64,000 nt of DNA from Aestuariirhabdus litorea (lineage in GTDB: Bacteria; Pseudomonadota; Gammaproteobacteria; Pseudomonadales; Aestuariirhabdaceae), in NCBI RefSeq assembly GCF_003864255.1, contig NZ_QWEZ01000001.1:806001-870000 (forward strand), read 5' to 3'. The translations under genes were made by a program, and so were the position numbers. Each line of letters starts with the position of its first letter. Position 1 is the first letter of the stretch. Of this stretch, positions 26,301 to 33,366 are shown in pieces. The notes beneath the pieces were generated by a model. The model was not told the origin of the DNA. It was given only the letters and a program-made list of their open reading frames with translations, and searched no databases.

Positions 26301-27699
26301 GATCGAGCTCAAAATCGGCGCCGTGCTTGTCCAGTTGCCCGTTTTTGAGCCAGGGGTTATCGCCATGCTTCCAGATCAGTAGCTGGTTGAGCAGGTTGTA
26401 ACGTCGTCCCCAGGGGGAGGGTGCACCGACCAGCTCGCTCAGGCGCTGTTCGAAAAACTGCATCTCGGGGGTGCTGCCCTCCGCCTCGGGTGGCACCGGA
26501 TAAAGAGGGTAGGGCATCAACTCGGAGTAGCGGTTGAGGCGTTTACCCAGCTCTATGGGGCCCTTATCAAAAAGCGCCTGGTAGGGAGGGTGCATGTTGA
26601 GGGTGCTTTCCAGCAGTCGCTTGAGACTGTTCAGGCGTTCGATCTCATTCACCAGCGTGCCGGTATCGGTGCTCAGTTGCTGCAGCAGCTGTGAACGGGG
26701 GTCTCCACTGCGGCGTTGCAGCAGCTGCTGGTAAAAGGCTTCGGAAGCCAGCTCCTGAGCCAGCTGGTGGTTGCTGGCAAAGCGCTCAATCATCCGGGGT
26801 AGCGCCTGCTCGCCGACAGCAACCGCCTGGTTGTGGGCACCGAGCTGGTTGAGCATCGACTGCAGCTTTGCCTGATAGGCGGGCAGGGGGGCAGCGGTAC
26901 TGGCGGATAGCTTTAGCAGTGCCTCCAGGGCGGCGTTGTTATCGTTGCGTGCCAGCTCGGCATCCGCCCGCAGGGCAATTGACAGGGGGGATAAGCGGTG
27001 GCCGGCAGGGATCTGCTCGAGCAGCTTAAGGCTGCGCTCGACCTCCCCGTTAGCGAGGTAGAGCTGTGCCAGCAACAGACGGGCCTGGTGCAGATGGGGC
27101 GCGCTGGGGTTGGCGCTCGCAGCTGTCTTTAGTAACTCCTCCAGCAGGGCGCGTGCGGGGGGCGCCTTGTCGTCAAGCAGTCTGGCCAGAGCCAGGTTGT
27201 AGTGGACCGGGATGCGGAGGCGGGGATCCTTGAGGACCGATTCCAGGGAGGCCGCCGCGTCCATGTAGCGCTTTTCGCGGATCTGCAGCATCCCCTTGAG
27301 CAGCATCGCCTGGGGCTCGATCGTTTCAGTCAGGGGGACGCCCAGCTGTGCGATGGCGTAGCGGCTCTGGGGCCAATGGCCGCCCTGGTAGGCTTCAGTG
27401 GCCCTGCGTATCCACTCGGCATTGAGCTCCTCGAGGCTGAAGGTGGTCGAAGGAAGGTGCAGCAGGGAGCGTCCGCGCTCGGTGCGTTGGGTGTGCCCCT
27501 TGAGGAGGCCGGCCAGTGGCTGCTGGTTCAGCCCCTCCTGCTTCAGCCCCTCCCAACGCTTGAAGAAATCCCGGGTTCGCTCCCACTGCAGGTGCAGGTG
27601 GGCCTGTTCGTTGTCGAGCTGAATGGCTTGTACGGGGAGCGCCGACAGGCTGCCCAGCAGCAGAAGGAGGCCAAGCGGAGAACGGCGCATCAGTCCCAT
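23356..27699 (-). CDS. Giant periplasmic TPR protein
   Basis: 1447 residues with a Sec signal peptide (SPLGLLLLLGSLSALPVQA, cleavage near 25). TPR-like helix pairs fill most of the length, for example SRYAIAQLGVPLTETIEPQA, EVLYQLAHAQDQLGQLEHSL, EVLFRLGELHFAMGDYERSI and DFYKRAESLQLQGDLSG-like units near the end. There is no other domain, no TM helix after the signal and no catalytic motif. An extended superhelix of this size could cross much of the periplasm. It overlaps the neighbouring genes on both sides (10 and 20 bases), so it is part of the same operon. Confidence 0.88.
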   Translation of the reverse strand: MGLMRRSPLGLLLLLGSLSALPVQAIQLDNEQAHLHLQWERTRDFFKRWEGLKQEGLNQQPLAGLLKGHTQRTERGRSLLHLPSTTFSLEELNAEWIRRATEAYQGGHWPQSRYAIAQLGVPLTETIEPQAMLLKGMLQIREKRYMDAAASLESVLKDPRLRIPVHYNLALARLLDDKAPPARALLEELLKTAASANPSAPHLHQARLLLAQLYLANGEVERSLKLLEQIPAGHRLSPLSIALRADAELARNDNNAALEALLKLSASTAAPLPAYQAKLQSMLNQLGAHNQAVAVGEQALPRMIERFASNHQLAQELASEAFYQQLLQRRSGDPRSQLLQQLSTDTGTLVNEIERLNSLKRLLESTLNMHPPYQALFDKGPIELGKRLNRYSELMPYPLYPVPPEAEGSTPEMQFFEQRLSELVGAPSPWGRRYNLLNQLLIWKHGDNPWLKNGQLDKHGADFELDQFLEERLIRVDALSADQIRASTEKMRQITRQAGKQPEKLDRLMEALKPHLQRALQKEAATWIRDAEEQLLWMATSTLPSPWLFEERSPQPAFQLHQGRLQPVQIEQPPMPDIRNAFAALKRLSEEALNRDIRLLATRYRADLSLASSVRKELFDGRDPAGLDGDFEEAIALYQQLLRENDPAVGLDEVLYQLAHAQDQLGQLEHSLASLQTLIDRFPSTERRDEVLFRLGELHFAMGDYERSIAFYQALVQGNNAFNDRARFKLGWAQFKEAQYSSALDHFFSLLAKYWPQKSEHEALLADLRRVIALSFSNLNGVASLDQYVERHGTGDYSQQVYIDLGDYYVEKSRYNDAADTFSRLLARFPNSPQAPYYQSRVVQAYVDGGFPSQSWPARERYTELFGIHSDYWRNADATRRELILTYLEPYLLDLAQRDHALAQKAGDPQLHRTTLARYDHFIEALPRSKHLANVWFMKAEALTEMERHEQAAAAYEKAAYDFPDYEQRQQAGYAALLAYQHLYRLSGEEQRTHWLQQEISQSLRFMEHYPQADADFKIRTKVAEDYRILGQHEAAIGLAHHLLQNPQQPPRQAALRLWRVIAHSSFDSALYAEAEQAYQQALEHEPADPEAKQFHLRIAESIYKRAESLQLQGDLSGAVEQFLRLGSVEPQASIRPQAEFDAATLQMRLKRWADAQATLEAFDTRYPQHPLRATLLEKLVLCYENTESWDKAAAALHAIYQREGGSVLGQDALWRSAALQEKAGNPKRAAEAYQGFIKRFPAPLERAMEARLQLANLARDHRIGSQRQYWLKQIISHQDKATAGTSERTRYLASAAALELARQELVSYGELSLSLPLEKSLARKQKRMESSIQWLTKTIDYGLDEHATEATVLIGNLYSDFAKALMQSERPKELDALQLEQYEILLEEQAIPFEDKAIALHQLNVDRIRDGVYTPWVAASLNKLRALMPSRFDKPEQVDTYVEQIN

Positions 27700-28229
27700 T
27701 GCTTCAATACCATCTGGCTGCCACTGATAACGATCTCTACGAACAGGGGGCGGGAACCCTTGTGAAACTGCAGATCGCTGGTGATGCTGGGTCCGCCGGC
27801 GAAACCGGTTCCATGCAGCCGGGCGCCTATCGAGTAAGCACCGGGGGGGATCAGGGTGGTGTAGATCGTTTGCACGCCGCGGCGCATCAAGCGCTCCATA
27901 TCGCGCTCGGAGTAGCGGTGGACCGCCACCTGCTCTCCATTGAGGCTCAGCTCCAGTTGTTCCAGCAGCAGGGTGGCGCCGTAGTCCTGGCTGAGGATAA
28001 CCACCAACAGGTTGGTCTGGGGAAAGAGGATGGAAGACTCGGTCAGGTAGATATCATCCAGTAAACCGATGGTCTCCTGTTGCAGTTTGAGGCTTTGTTG
28101 CAGTAACTGTTGCAGCTCGGCCTCTTCGAGTTCTGGCGATAGGGGCTGGCTGGCGGAGGCCAGCGTGCTGAGCGAAAGCCAGAGCAGGATGGATAGCGCT
28201 GTTCGGAGGAGGTCGATGATGGACTGCAT
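27690..28229 (-). CDS. Exported protein of unknown fold, first gene of the envelope-machine operon
   Basis: 179 residues from the ATG at 28229; an in-frame TTG at 28238 is the alternative. A signal peptide (IIDLLRTALSILLWLSLSTLASA) is followed by a helical stretch with heptads (EEAELQQLLQQSLKLQQETI). A beta-rich domain comes next (NLLVVILSQDYGATLLLEQLEL, TLIPPGAYSIGARLHG, SRPLFVEIVI). I do not recognise the family. An extended -10 promoter lies about 65 bases upstream. Overlap with the giant TPR gene ties it to the machine. Confidence 0.8.
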   Translation of the reverse strand: MQSIIDLLRTALSILLWLSLSTLASASQPLSPELEEAELQQLLQQSLKLQQETIGLLDDIYLTESSILFPQTNLLVVILSQDYGATLLLEQLELSLNGEQVAVHRYSERDMERLMRRGVQTIYTTLIPPGAYSIGARLHGTGFAGGPSITSDLQFHKGSRPLFVEIVISGSQMVLKQWD

Positions 28230-28291
28230 AGGGCTCAACGATCGATAACCAAGGGCTCTCTGGGCTGTTTAGGAGGCAGGTAAGAGCGCGA

Positions 28292-28300
28292 ATATTAGCA
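28292..28300 (-). promoter_or_regulatory. Extended -10 promoter of the envelope-machine operon
   Basis: On the minus strand TGCTAATAT is an extended -10 element (TGn plus TAATAT, 28300-28292). The first gene of the operon starts about 60 bases downstream. No good -35 box is seen, as is usual for extended -10 promoters. The 195-base gap to the upstream Lrp-type gene makes this the natural start of the eight-gene unit. Confidence 0.45.
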
Positions 28301-28433
28301 TGCTCCCTGCACTGGCCTCTGTGACTTTTCATGCAGATATCCGCCTGCAGGGAGGGGGAGAGCGCTAATGTTGCCATTGTTTGATTTCGATCAATGGATA
28401 GGGGCTGAGGTCTCTGGGTCGCGGGAAAGCCCA

Positions 28434-28928
28434 CTATCGAGCGCTACTCTGTCTCTGCGGCGGCAGGACAGTATCGCGCTTTATCTCCCGCAGGGAAATA
28501 CTGGATTGAATGGAGTTGACCCCCTCCAACCCCCTTAGCAGGGTGGTGAACTCTGCATACTGATCGAGGTCTCGGGCCACGACCTGCACGATATAGTCCT
28601 CGTTGCCGGTCACGTTGTGGCAGCTGATCACCTGGGGATGCGTCTTCATTGCCTGTTCGAACCCCTCCGCCGCGGCCAGGCCGTGGCTGCCAAAACGGAC
28701 CTGCACAAAGGCCGTTACGCCGTACCCCAGCCGTTTGCGCTCTACCCTGGCGCTGTAGTGATCTATATAGCCTCGCTCCTCGAGTCGTTTCCAGCGGCGC
28801 CAGCAGGCGGCTTCGCTGAGATTGAGTTGTTGGGCGGCGCGGGCATTACTGATGCGTCCCTCCTTCTGCAGCAGTGTCAGCAGGTGGGTGTCGGTACGAT
28901 CCAGTTCTTCTGAAAGAAAATTAGTCAT
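28434..28928 (-). CDS. Lrp/AsnC family transcriptional regulator
   Basis: 164 residues from the ATG at 28928; the frame is open further 5' but into AT-rich promoter DNA. The winged HTH is near the N-terminus (LDRTDTHLLTLLQKEGRIS, NARAAQQLNLSEAACWRRWK). The C-terminal RAM ligand domain carries VTGNEDYIVQVVARDLDQYAEF. It is divergent from a LysE-family exporter, the classic pairing in which the regulator senses an amino acid and controls its efflux. The specific amino acid cannot be read from sequence. Confidence 0.92.
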   Translation of the reverse strand: MTNFLSEELDRTDTHLLTLLQKEGRISNARAAQQLNLSEAACWRRWKRLEERGYIDHYSARVERKRLGYGVTAFVQVRFGSHGLAAAEGFEQAMKTHPQVISCHNVTGNEDYIVQVVARDLDQYAEFTTLLRGLEGVNSIQSSISLREIKRDTVLPPQRQSSAR

Positions 28929-28958
28929 AATGATAATTTTGAGAATCAATCTTTCTGT

Positions 28959-28986
28959 TTGGTTGGGTTTTTCTCGTATATATAAA
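28959..28986 (+). promoter_or_regulatory. Promoter of the LysE-type exporter in the AT-rich divergent region
   Basis: -35 TTGGTT (28959-28964) and -10 TATAAA (28981-28986) are 16 bases apart, about 61 bases before the exporter ATG. The surrounding 120 bases are far richer in A and T than the flanking genes, as expected for an Lrp-type binding region shared by both divergent genes. Confidence 0.5.
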
Positions 28987-29047
28987 GCTAATTTCACTAT
29001 TAATTCAGGATAATTTCCATCTGATTTTGCCTGGGGAGGGGTTTGTC

Positions 29048-29659
29048 ATGGATGGGGTTGTGCTGGGGGGCTATCTGTTGGGGTTGGCGGTGGTCTATCT
29101 GCTGCCGGGGCCTGACATGGTGTTGTTGCTATCCACGTCGGCCAGTGGGGCGGTGGGAGCGGCTCGGGCGATGGCGCTGGGATTTGCGCTCGCGCGCGCC
29201 TGTCATGCCCTGTTTGCCGCTGTGGGTGTGTCTGCGCTGCTGGCGGCCAGTCCGCTGGCTTTTGACCTGTTGCGCTACCTGGGGGCTGCCTACCTTTTGT
29301 TATTGGCCTGGCACTCTTTTCGGTCGGGTGGCTTGGTGGGCGCTGGGGCGGATCCCGCCGCCGGGTTTCGCAAAGGGCTAATGACCAACCTGTTGAACCC
29401 CAAGGCTGTCCTTTTTTGTGGGGTGTTTTTGCCCCAGTTTATCGATCCGGCCGGTGCGGCTCTGTGGCAGCAGTTTTTACTGCTAGGCGTGCTGTTGGTC
29501 GCAGCGGGGCTGATCTTTGATCTGTTCTATATCGCCTGTTCCCAGCGTCTGCTGGCTCGCTTAAGGGGTCGGGGGGATGGGCGAGGTTTCTTCCGCTGGT
29601 TGGGGTCTTCCCTGCTGACTGTCCTGGCGATGCGCCTGCTGCTGCTGGACGGGCTCTGA
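29048..29659 (+). CDS. LysE/RhtB family amino-acid exporter
   Basis: 203 residues from the ATG at 29048, which has GGGGAGGGG just upstream; an upstream in-frame TTG is less likely. Five to six TM helices. Family motifs are present: VVYLLPGPDMVLLL near the N-terminus, GFALARACHALFAAVGVSALL in helix 2, and FRKGLMTNLLNPKAVLFCGVFLPQF in the centre. It exports an amino acid or related metabolite across the inner membrane. The divergent Lrp/AsnC protein is the likely regulator. Substrate unassigned. Confidence 0.92.
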   Translation: MDGVVLGGYLLGLAVVYLLPGPDMVLLLSTSASGAVGAARAMALGFALARACHALFAAVGVSALLAASPLAFDLLRYLGAAYLLLLAWHSFRSGGLVGAGADPAAGFRKGLMTNLLNPKAVLFCGVFLPQFIDPAGAALWQQFLLLGVLLVAAGLIFDLFYIACSQRLLARLRGRGDGRGFFRWLGSSLLTVLAMRLLLLDGL

Positions 29660-29838
29660 GGGGTTCGTCACAGTACGGCAAAAGCGGGGGGGCGGGGTGA
29701 CTGTGGTTACCGATATTCTCCAGCGCGCAGCTATAGTGATTGAAAGGGGTTGTATTCAGACGTAGCCCATAAGGCTTGGCGAGTGATGTGGCGCTTTGTG
29801 TGCGCTAAGCAGTGCAATCCAGGATGGAGAAACACCGC

Positions 29839-30312
29839 ATGAACACAAGAGGAAATGGCTACCCCGAAGGGGTCTGTCAGGATGGGGAGTGCGCCAGCTC
29901 AACCTCGGTGCTGTGGAGCAAACGATTGGAGTTGGGCATCGAGCGCCTGGACCAGGAGCACCGTGAACTGGTCGCAGGGTTTTCCGGGCTGCTGTTGATG
30001 CTGAAACAGCGCGCTTCGGGGGAGGTGGTCCGGCAGCGCTTCCAGCACTGCTTTGACCTCCTGCTTGAGCACCTTCGCTACGAGGAGGAGCTGATGGTCC
30101 GCTACCACTATCCGCGATATAACCAGCACATCATGGCGACCAGTGATCTTGTCAAATCGGTCTTCGAGATCGGTCGGCGGCTGGATGGACAGCGTTCTTC
30201 TGGTCAGTTACAGGGGCGGATCGAGTTGGCTATACAGGAGGGGCTGTTTCGCCATATCGATCAGGTCGATCGCCCGCTGGCCGACTATCTGCGCCTACGG
30301 GGTATGGTCTAA
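29839..30312 (+). CDS. Hemerythrin-like protein with one replaced iron ligand
   Basis: 157 residues from the ATG at 29839 (GGAGA 8 bases upstream). The four-helix bacteriohemerythrin layout is clear: LDQEH (H41), HLRYE (H78, E82), the third-helix pair HIMAT, and HIDQVD (H139, D144). In the canonical HxxxH motif the second histidine is Thr101 here. The other ligands remain, so the site may bind one iron, bind weakly or use another residue such as H90. The N-terminus has three cysteines (VCQDGEC region). Oxygen- or NO-related sensing is typical of the family; no partner gene is adjacent. Confidence 0.85.
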   Translation: MNTRGNGYPEGVCQDGECASSTSVLWSKRLELGIERLDQEHRELVAGFSGLLLMLKQRASGEVVRQRFQHCFDLLLEHLRYEEELMVRYHYPRYNQHIMATSDLVKSVFEIGRRLDGQRSSGQLQGRIELAIQEGLFRHIDQVDRPLADYLRLRGMV

Positions 30313-30402
30313 CCCCATTCCCTTCGTCTGTCGGGGAGCCATTGCCCCGTATCGCTCCCTACCCCTTTTGCCCGAAAGTGCAGTTTGGCTTATCAGAATC
30401 GA

Positions 30403-30419
30403 ATTCCGCATCGTGGAAT
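30403..30419. promoter_or_regulatory. Candidate IclR-type operator upstream of glcB
   Basis: ATTCC (30403-30407) and GGAAT (30415-30419) form an inverted repeat with a 7-base spacer (GCATCGT). Arms of TTCC/GGAA type are typical of IclR-family operators. A TATAGT -10 box begins 3 bases later (30422-30427) with a poor -35, so a bound regulator could act directly on RNA polymerase. The IclR gene at the far end of this operon is the natural candidate. Confidence 0.45.
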
Positions 30420-30464
30420 GGTATAGTCTGATCTGGTTTTAGGGATAATGGTAATACCATCTAT

Positions 30465-30493
30465 TTTTATCTTTTAAAATCATGGAGATAAAA
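30465..30493. repeat. AT-rich inverted repeat in the glcB upstream region
   Basis: TTTTATCT (30465-30472) and AGATAAAA (30486-30493) are perfect inverted copies with a 13-base spacer, in a run of about 70 bases that is much more AT-rich than the surroundings. It could be a protein site or a bent-DNA site. The 342 bases between 30312 and 30655 hold no gene I can support; this repeat and the two operator candidates are the visible content. Confidence 0.5.
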
Positions 30494-30615
30494 TTATAAT
30501 GCCGGCTGGTTTTGGGTTTTATTCTAACCAGTTGGTTGCGGCTTTCACTATGCAGAACCGTCCCGGTGAGAGCCTCTTGAGCTGGAAAAATGGACGTCAT
30601 ACTGTGTGGGCATTG

Positions 30616-30636
30616 CGATGGTCATGGTGACCATCG
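30616..30636. promoter_or_regulatory. Perfect 9-bp palindrome immediately upstream of the glcB ribosome-binding site
   Basis: CGATGGTCA (30616-30624), TGG, TGACCATCG (30628-30636): a perfect inverted repeat ending 6 bases before the AGGAG of glcB. It may be an operator, or in the mRNA a stable hairpin next to the ribosome-binding site. The half-site spacing does not fit the FadR/GlcC consensus TnGTnnnACnA. Confidence 0.55.
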
Positions 30637-30654
30637 GTGCGCAGGAGAGACCCT

Positions 30655-32844
30655 ATGACATCACGAATTTGCACGGCTGGGCTTCAGATCGCCACGCCTC
30701 TGTACGAGTTGGTACGCGACGAGATAGCACCGGGAACCGGCATCGATGCCGAGCAGTTCTGGCAGCAGTTTGCCGAGCTGGTGGCGGAGCTGGCACCGGT
30801 CAACCGGCAGTTGTTGGAACGGCGGGACCAGTTGCAGCAGCAGATTGACCAGTGGCACCGGGAGCATCCGGGTGCTGCTTTCGATGCGGCCGATTACCGG
30901 TCTTTTCTGCGCGAGATCGGTTACCTGGTGGAGGAGGGGGGCCCGGTCAGGGTGACCACCTCGGGGGTGGATGAGGAGATTGCCAGCATTGCGGGCCCCC
31001 AGTTGGTGGTGCCGGTGATGAACGCCCGTTTTGCCCTCAACGCGGCCAACGCCCGTTGGGGCAGTCTGTACGACGCTTTCTATGGTACCGACCTGATTGA
31101 GGAGTCCGCCGGCCTGGAGAAAGGAGGAGCCTATAACCCCGCCCGCGGCCAGCGGGTGGTGGCGATGGCCTGCGAGTTCCTGGACCAGACCGCTCCCCTC
31201 AGCCAGGGCTCTCACAGTGAGGTGACCGACTATCGCCTCGACCACTCCACGGGGGAGGCCCGCCTGCAGGCCCGCCTGCAGAATGGAACCGAGACGGGGT
31301 TAGCGGACAGTGCCTTGCTGGTCGGCTACCGGATGGAGGGGGAGCGTCTGGCCTCCCTGCTGCTGCGCCACCATGGCCTGCATATCGAGATCCAGATCGA
31401 CCGCGAGCACCCGGTGGGCAAGGGCTCTCTGGCTGGCGTTAAGGACCTGGTGATGGAATCCGCCCTCACCACCATCCAGGACTGTGAGGATTCGGTGGCC
31501 GCGGTCGACGCCGAGGACAAGGTGGTGGTGTATCGCAACTGGCTGGGCTTGATGAAGGGCACCCTTGAGGAGCAGTTGGAAAAGGGGGGGCGTACCCTGA
31601 CCCGTCGTCTCAACCCGGATCGAGAGTACACAGACCTCAATGGCCAGCCGATGAAGCTGCACGGGCGCAGCCTGATGCTGGTGCGGAATGTGGGCCACCT
31701 GATGACCACCGATGCGGTACTCGATGCTGAAGGTAACGAGGTGCCAGAGGGGTTCCTGGACGCGATGGTGACCACCCTCTGCGCCCTGCACGATATCAAG
31801 GGGAATAATGCGCTTCGCAACAGCCGTACCGGCAGCCTCTATATCGTTAAGCCGAAGATGCATGGTCCGGAGGAGGTTGCCTTCGCAAACCGTCTCTTCT
31901 CCCGGGTCGAGGATGCCCTGGGGCTGGCACGTAATACCATGAAGATCGGGGTGATGGACGAGGAACGCCGCACCACCGCCAACCTTAAGGCCTGTATTCG
32001 CGAGGTCAGTGAGCGTCTGGTGTTTATCAATACCGGCTTCCTCGACCGGACCGGAGATGAGATCCACACCAGCATGGAGGCCGGTGCGGTGCTGCCCAAG
32101 GAGCAGATCAAGGCGCAGCCCTGGATCGCGGCCTATGAGAACTGGAACGTGGACATCGGTCTCGAAGCCGGACTGCGGGGTCATGCCCAGATCGGTAAGG
32201 GGATGTGGCCCAAGCCCGATGAGATGCGCGAAATGATGGCGAGCAAGCGTGCGCACCCAGAGGCGGGCGCCAACTGTGCCTGGGTTCCTTCACCCACCGC
32301 CGCCACGCTCCATGCGACCCACTACCACCAGGTCAATGTCTCCTCGGTGCAGGAGCAGCTGAGCCAGCGCGAGCGGGCCAGCCTGGAGGCCATTTTGACG
32401 CCTCCCCTGCTGGGTGACCGCTCGCTTTCTGCCGCAGAGGTCCAGGCCGAACTCGACAACAACGCCCAGGGGATTCTCGGCTATGTGGTGCGCTGGATCG
32501 ATCAGGGGGTGGGCTGTTCCAAGGTGCCCGACATCAACAACGTCGGGTTGATGGAGGATCGTGCGACCCTGCGCATCTCCAGTCAGCATATAGCCAACTG
32601 GTTGCGACACGGCATCTGTAGTGAGGCGCAGGTGCTTGAAACTCTCCAGCGTATGGCGGCGATTGTCGATCGCCAGAATGCAGGTGATGCGGCCTATCGC
32701 CCCATGGCGCCCGACTTTGACAGCAGCATCGCCTTCCAGGCGGCCTGTGACCTGATATTCAAAGGCTGTGATCAGCCCAGTGGCTATACTGAGCCGGTAC
32801 TGCATGCCCGTCGTCAACAGGCCAAGGCGCAGCAGCGTGCTTGA
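30655..32844 (+). CDS. glcB: Malate synthase G
   Basis: 729 residues, the usual length of the long monomeric isoform G. The start at 30655 has AGGAG 8 bases upstream. The sequence shows the N-terminal helical clasp ([15 protein letters not shown]), the TIM-barrel core ([61 protein letters not shown]) and [13 protein letters not shown]. It condenses glyoxylate with acetyl-CoA to malate in the cytoplasm. It heads the glycolate operon and consumes the glyoxylate made by GlcDEF. Confidence 0.97.
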   Translation: MTSRICTAGLQIATPLYELVRDEIAPGTGIDAEQFWQQFAELVAELAPVNRQLLERRDQLQQQIDQWHREHPGAAFDAADYRSFLREIGYLVEEGGPVRVTTSGVDEEIASIAGPQLVVPVMNARFALNAANARWGSLYDAFYGTDLIEESAGLEKGGAYNPARGQRVVAMACEFLDQTAPLSQGSHSEVTDYRLDHSTGEARLQARLQNGTETGLADSALLVGYRMEGERLASLLLRHHGLHIEIQIDREHPVGKGSLAGVKDLVMESALTTIQDCEDSVAAVDAEDKVVVYRNWLGLMKGTLEEQLEKGGRTLTRRLNPDREYTDLNGQPMKLHGRSLMLVRNVGHLMTTDAVLDAEGNEVPEGFLDAMVTTLCALHDIKGNNALRNSRTGSLYIVKPKMHGPEEVAFANRLFSRVEDALGLARNTMKIGVMDEERRTTANLKACIREVSERLVFINTGFLDRTGDEIHTSMEAGAVLPKEQIKAQPWIAAYENWNVDIGLEAGLRGHAQIGKGMWPKPDEMREMMASKRAHPEAGANCAWVPSPTAATLHATHYHQVNVSSVQEQLSQRERASLEAILTPPLLGDRSLSAAEVQAELDNNAQGILGYVVRWIDQGVGCSKVPDINNVGLMEDRATLRISSQHIANWLRHGICSEAQVLETLQRMAAIVDRQNAGDAAYRPMAPDFDSSIAFQAACDLIFKGCDQPSGYTEPVLHARRQQAKAQQRA

Positions 32845-32874
32845 TGGTTTTAATCCGGATAAGGAGAGAGTGAT

Positions 32875-33306
32875 ATGTTAACGATTCACCGACTGGAACA
32901 GCGCGAGGCGAGGTTGTTGATAGAAGGGGCCCGCCAGCGGGCCGAGGCGATCGGGGTGCCGATGTGCATCGCGATTACCGATGAGTCCGGTAACCTGCTG
33001 GCCTTTGAGCGCATGGATGGTGGCAAGACCAGCAGTGTGATCATTGCCCAGGACAAGGCCTACACGGCCGCCGCCGCCCGCAAGGCGACCCACGATTACA
33101 ATCAGGTCAATGTGCCCGGCAATCTCGCCTTCGGTATCCACACCGAAGTGGGGGGACGCATCTCCTCGGTGGGAGGTGGGCTACCGGTGATGGTCAACGG
33201 TGAGGTTGTAGGGGGGATCGGGCTTAGCTCGGGTACTCCCCAACAGGATATGGAGTGTGCCCAGGCCGGCATTGACTACTTTATGCAGCAGAGCGCCGGA
33301 CACTAG
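32875..33306 (+). CDS. glcG: GlcG/HbpS-family protein
   Basis: 143 residues, with AAGGAGAGAG before the ATG. The whole chain is one GlcG/HbpS (DUF336) domain: AITDESGNLLAFERMDGGKT, AQDKAYTAAAARKAT, GGRISSVGGGLPVMVNGEVV and GGIGLSSGTPQQDMECAQAG. Members bind haem or small metabolites; the precise role of GlcG in glycolate use is unresolved. It sits between glcB and glcD, as an integral part of the glc locus. A hairpin follows before glcD. Confidence 0.93.
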   Translation: MLTIHRLEQREARLLIEGARQRAEAIGVPMCIAITDESGNLLAFERMDGGKTSSVIIAQDKAYTAAAARKATHDYNQVNVPGNLAFGIHTEVGGRISSVGGGLPVMVNGEVVGGIGLSSGTPQQDMECAQAGIDYFMQQSAGH

Positions 33307-33325
33307 CACAATACAGAGGAGGGGG

Positions 33326-33350
33326 AGCGCCGCGTTTACGTGGCGCTTTT
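33326..33350 (+). terminator. Intra-operon hairpin between glcG and glcD
   Basis: AGCGCC (33326-33331) pairs with GGCGCT (33342-33347), with partial pairing inside, followed by TTTTCCC. It is a weak rho-independent terminator or a processing/stability element, and could set the expression ratio of glcBG to glcDEF. The glcD ribosome-binding site lies just after it. Confidence 0.45.
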
Positions 33351-33366
33351 CCCGTTTAGGAGAGCC

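Noticed and set aside
30313-30654. Riboswitch upstream of glcB
   Set aside because: Only simple inverted repeats are visible; I could not fold a known riboswitch core.
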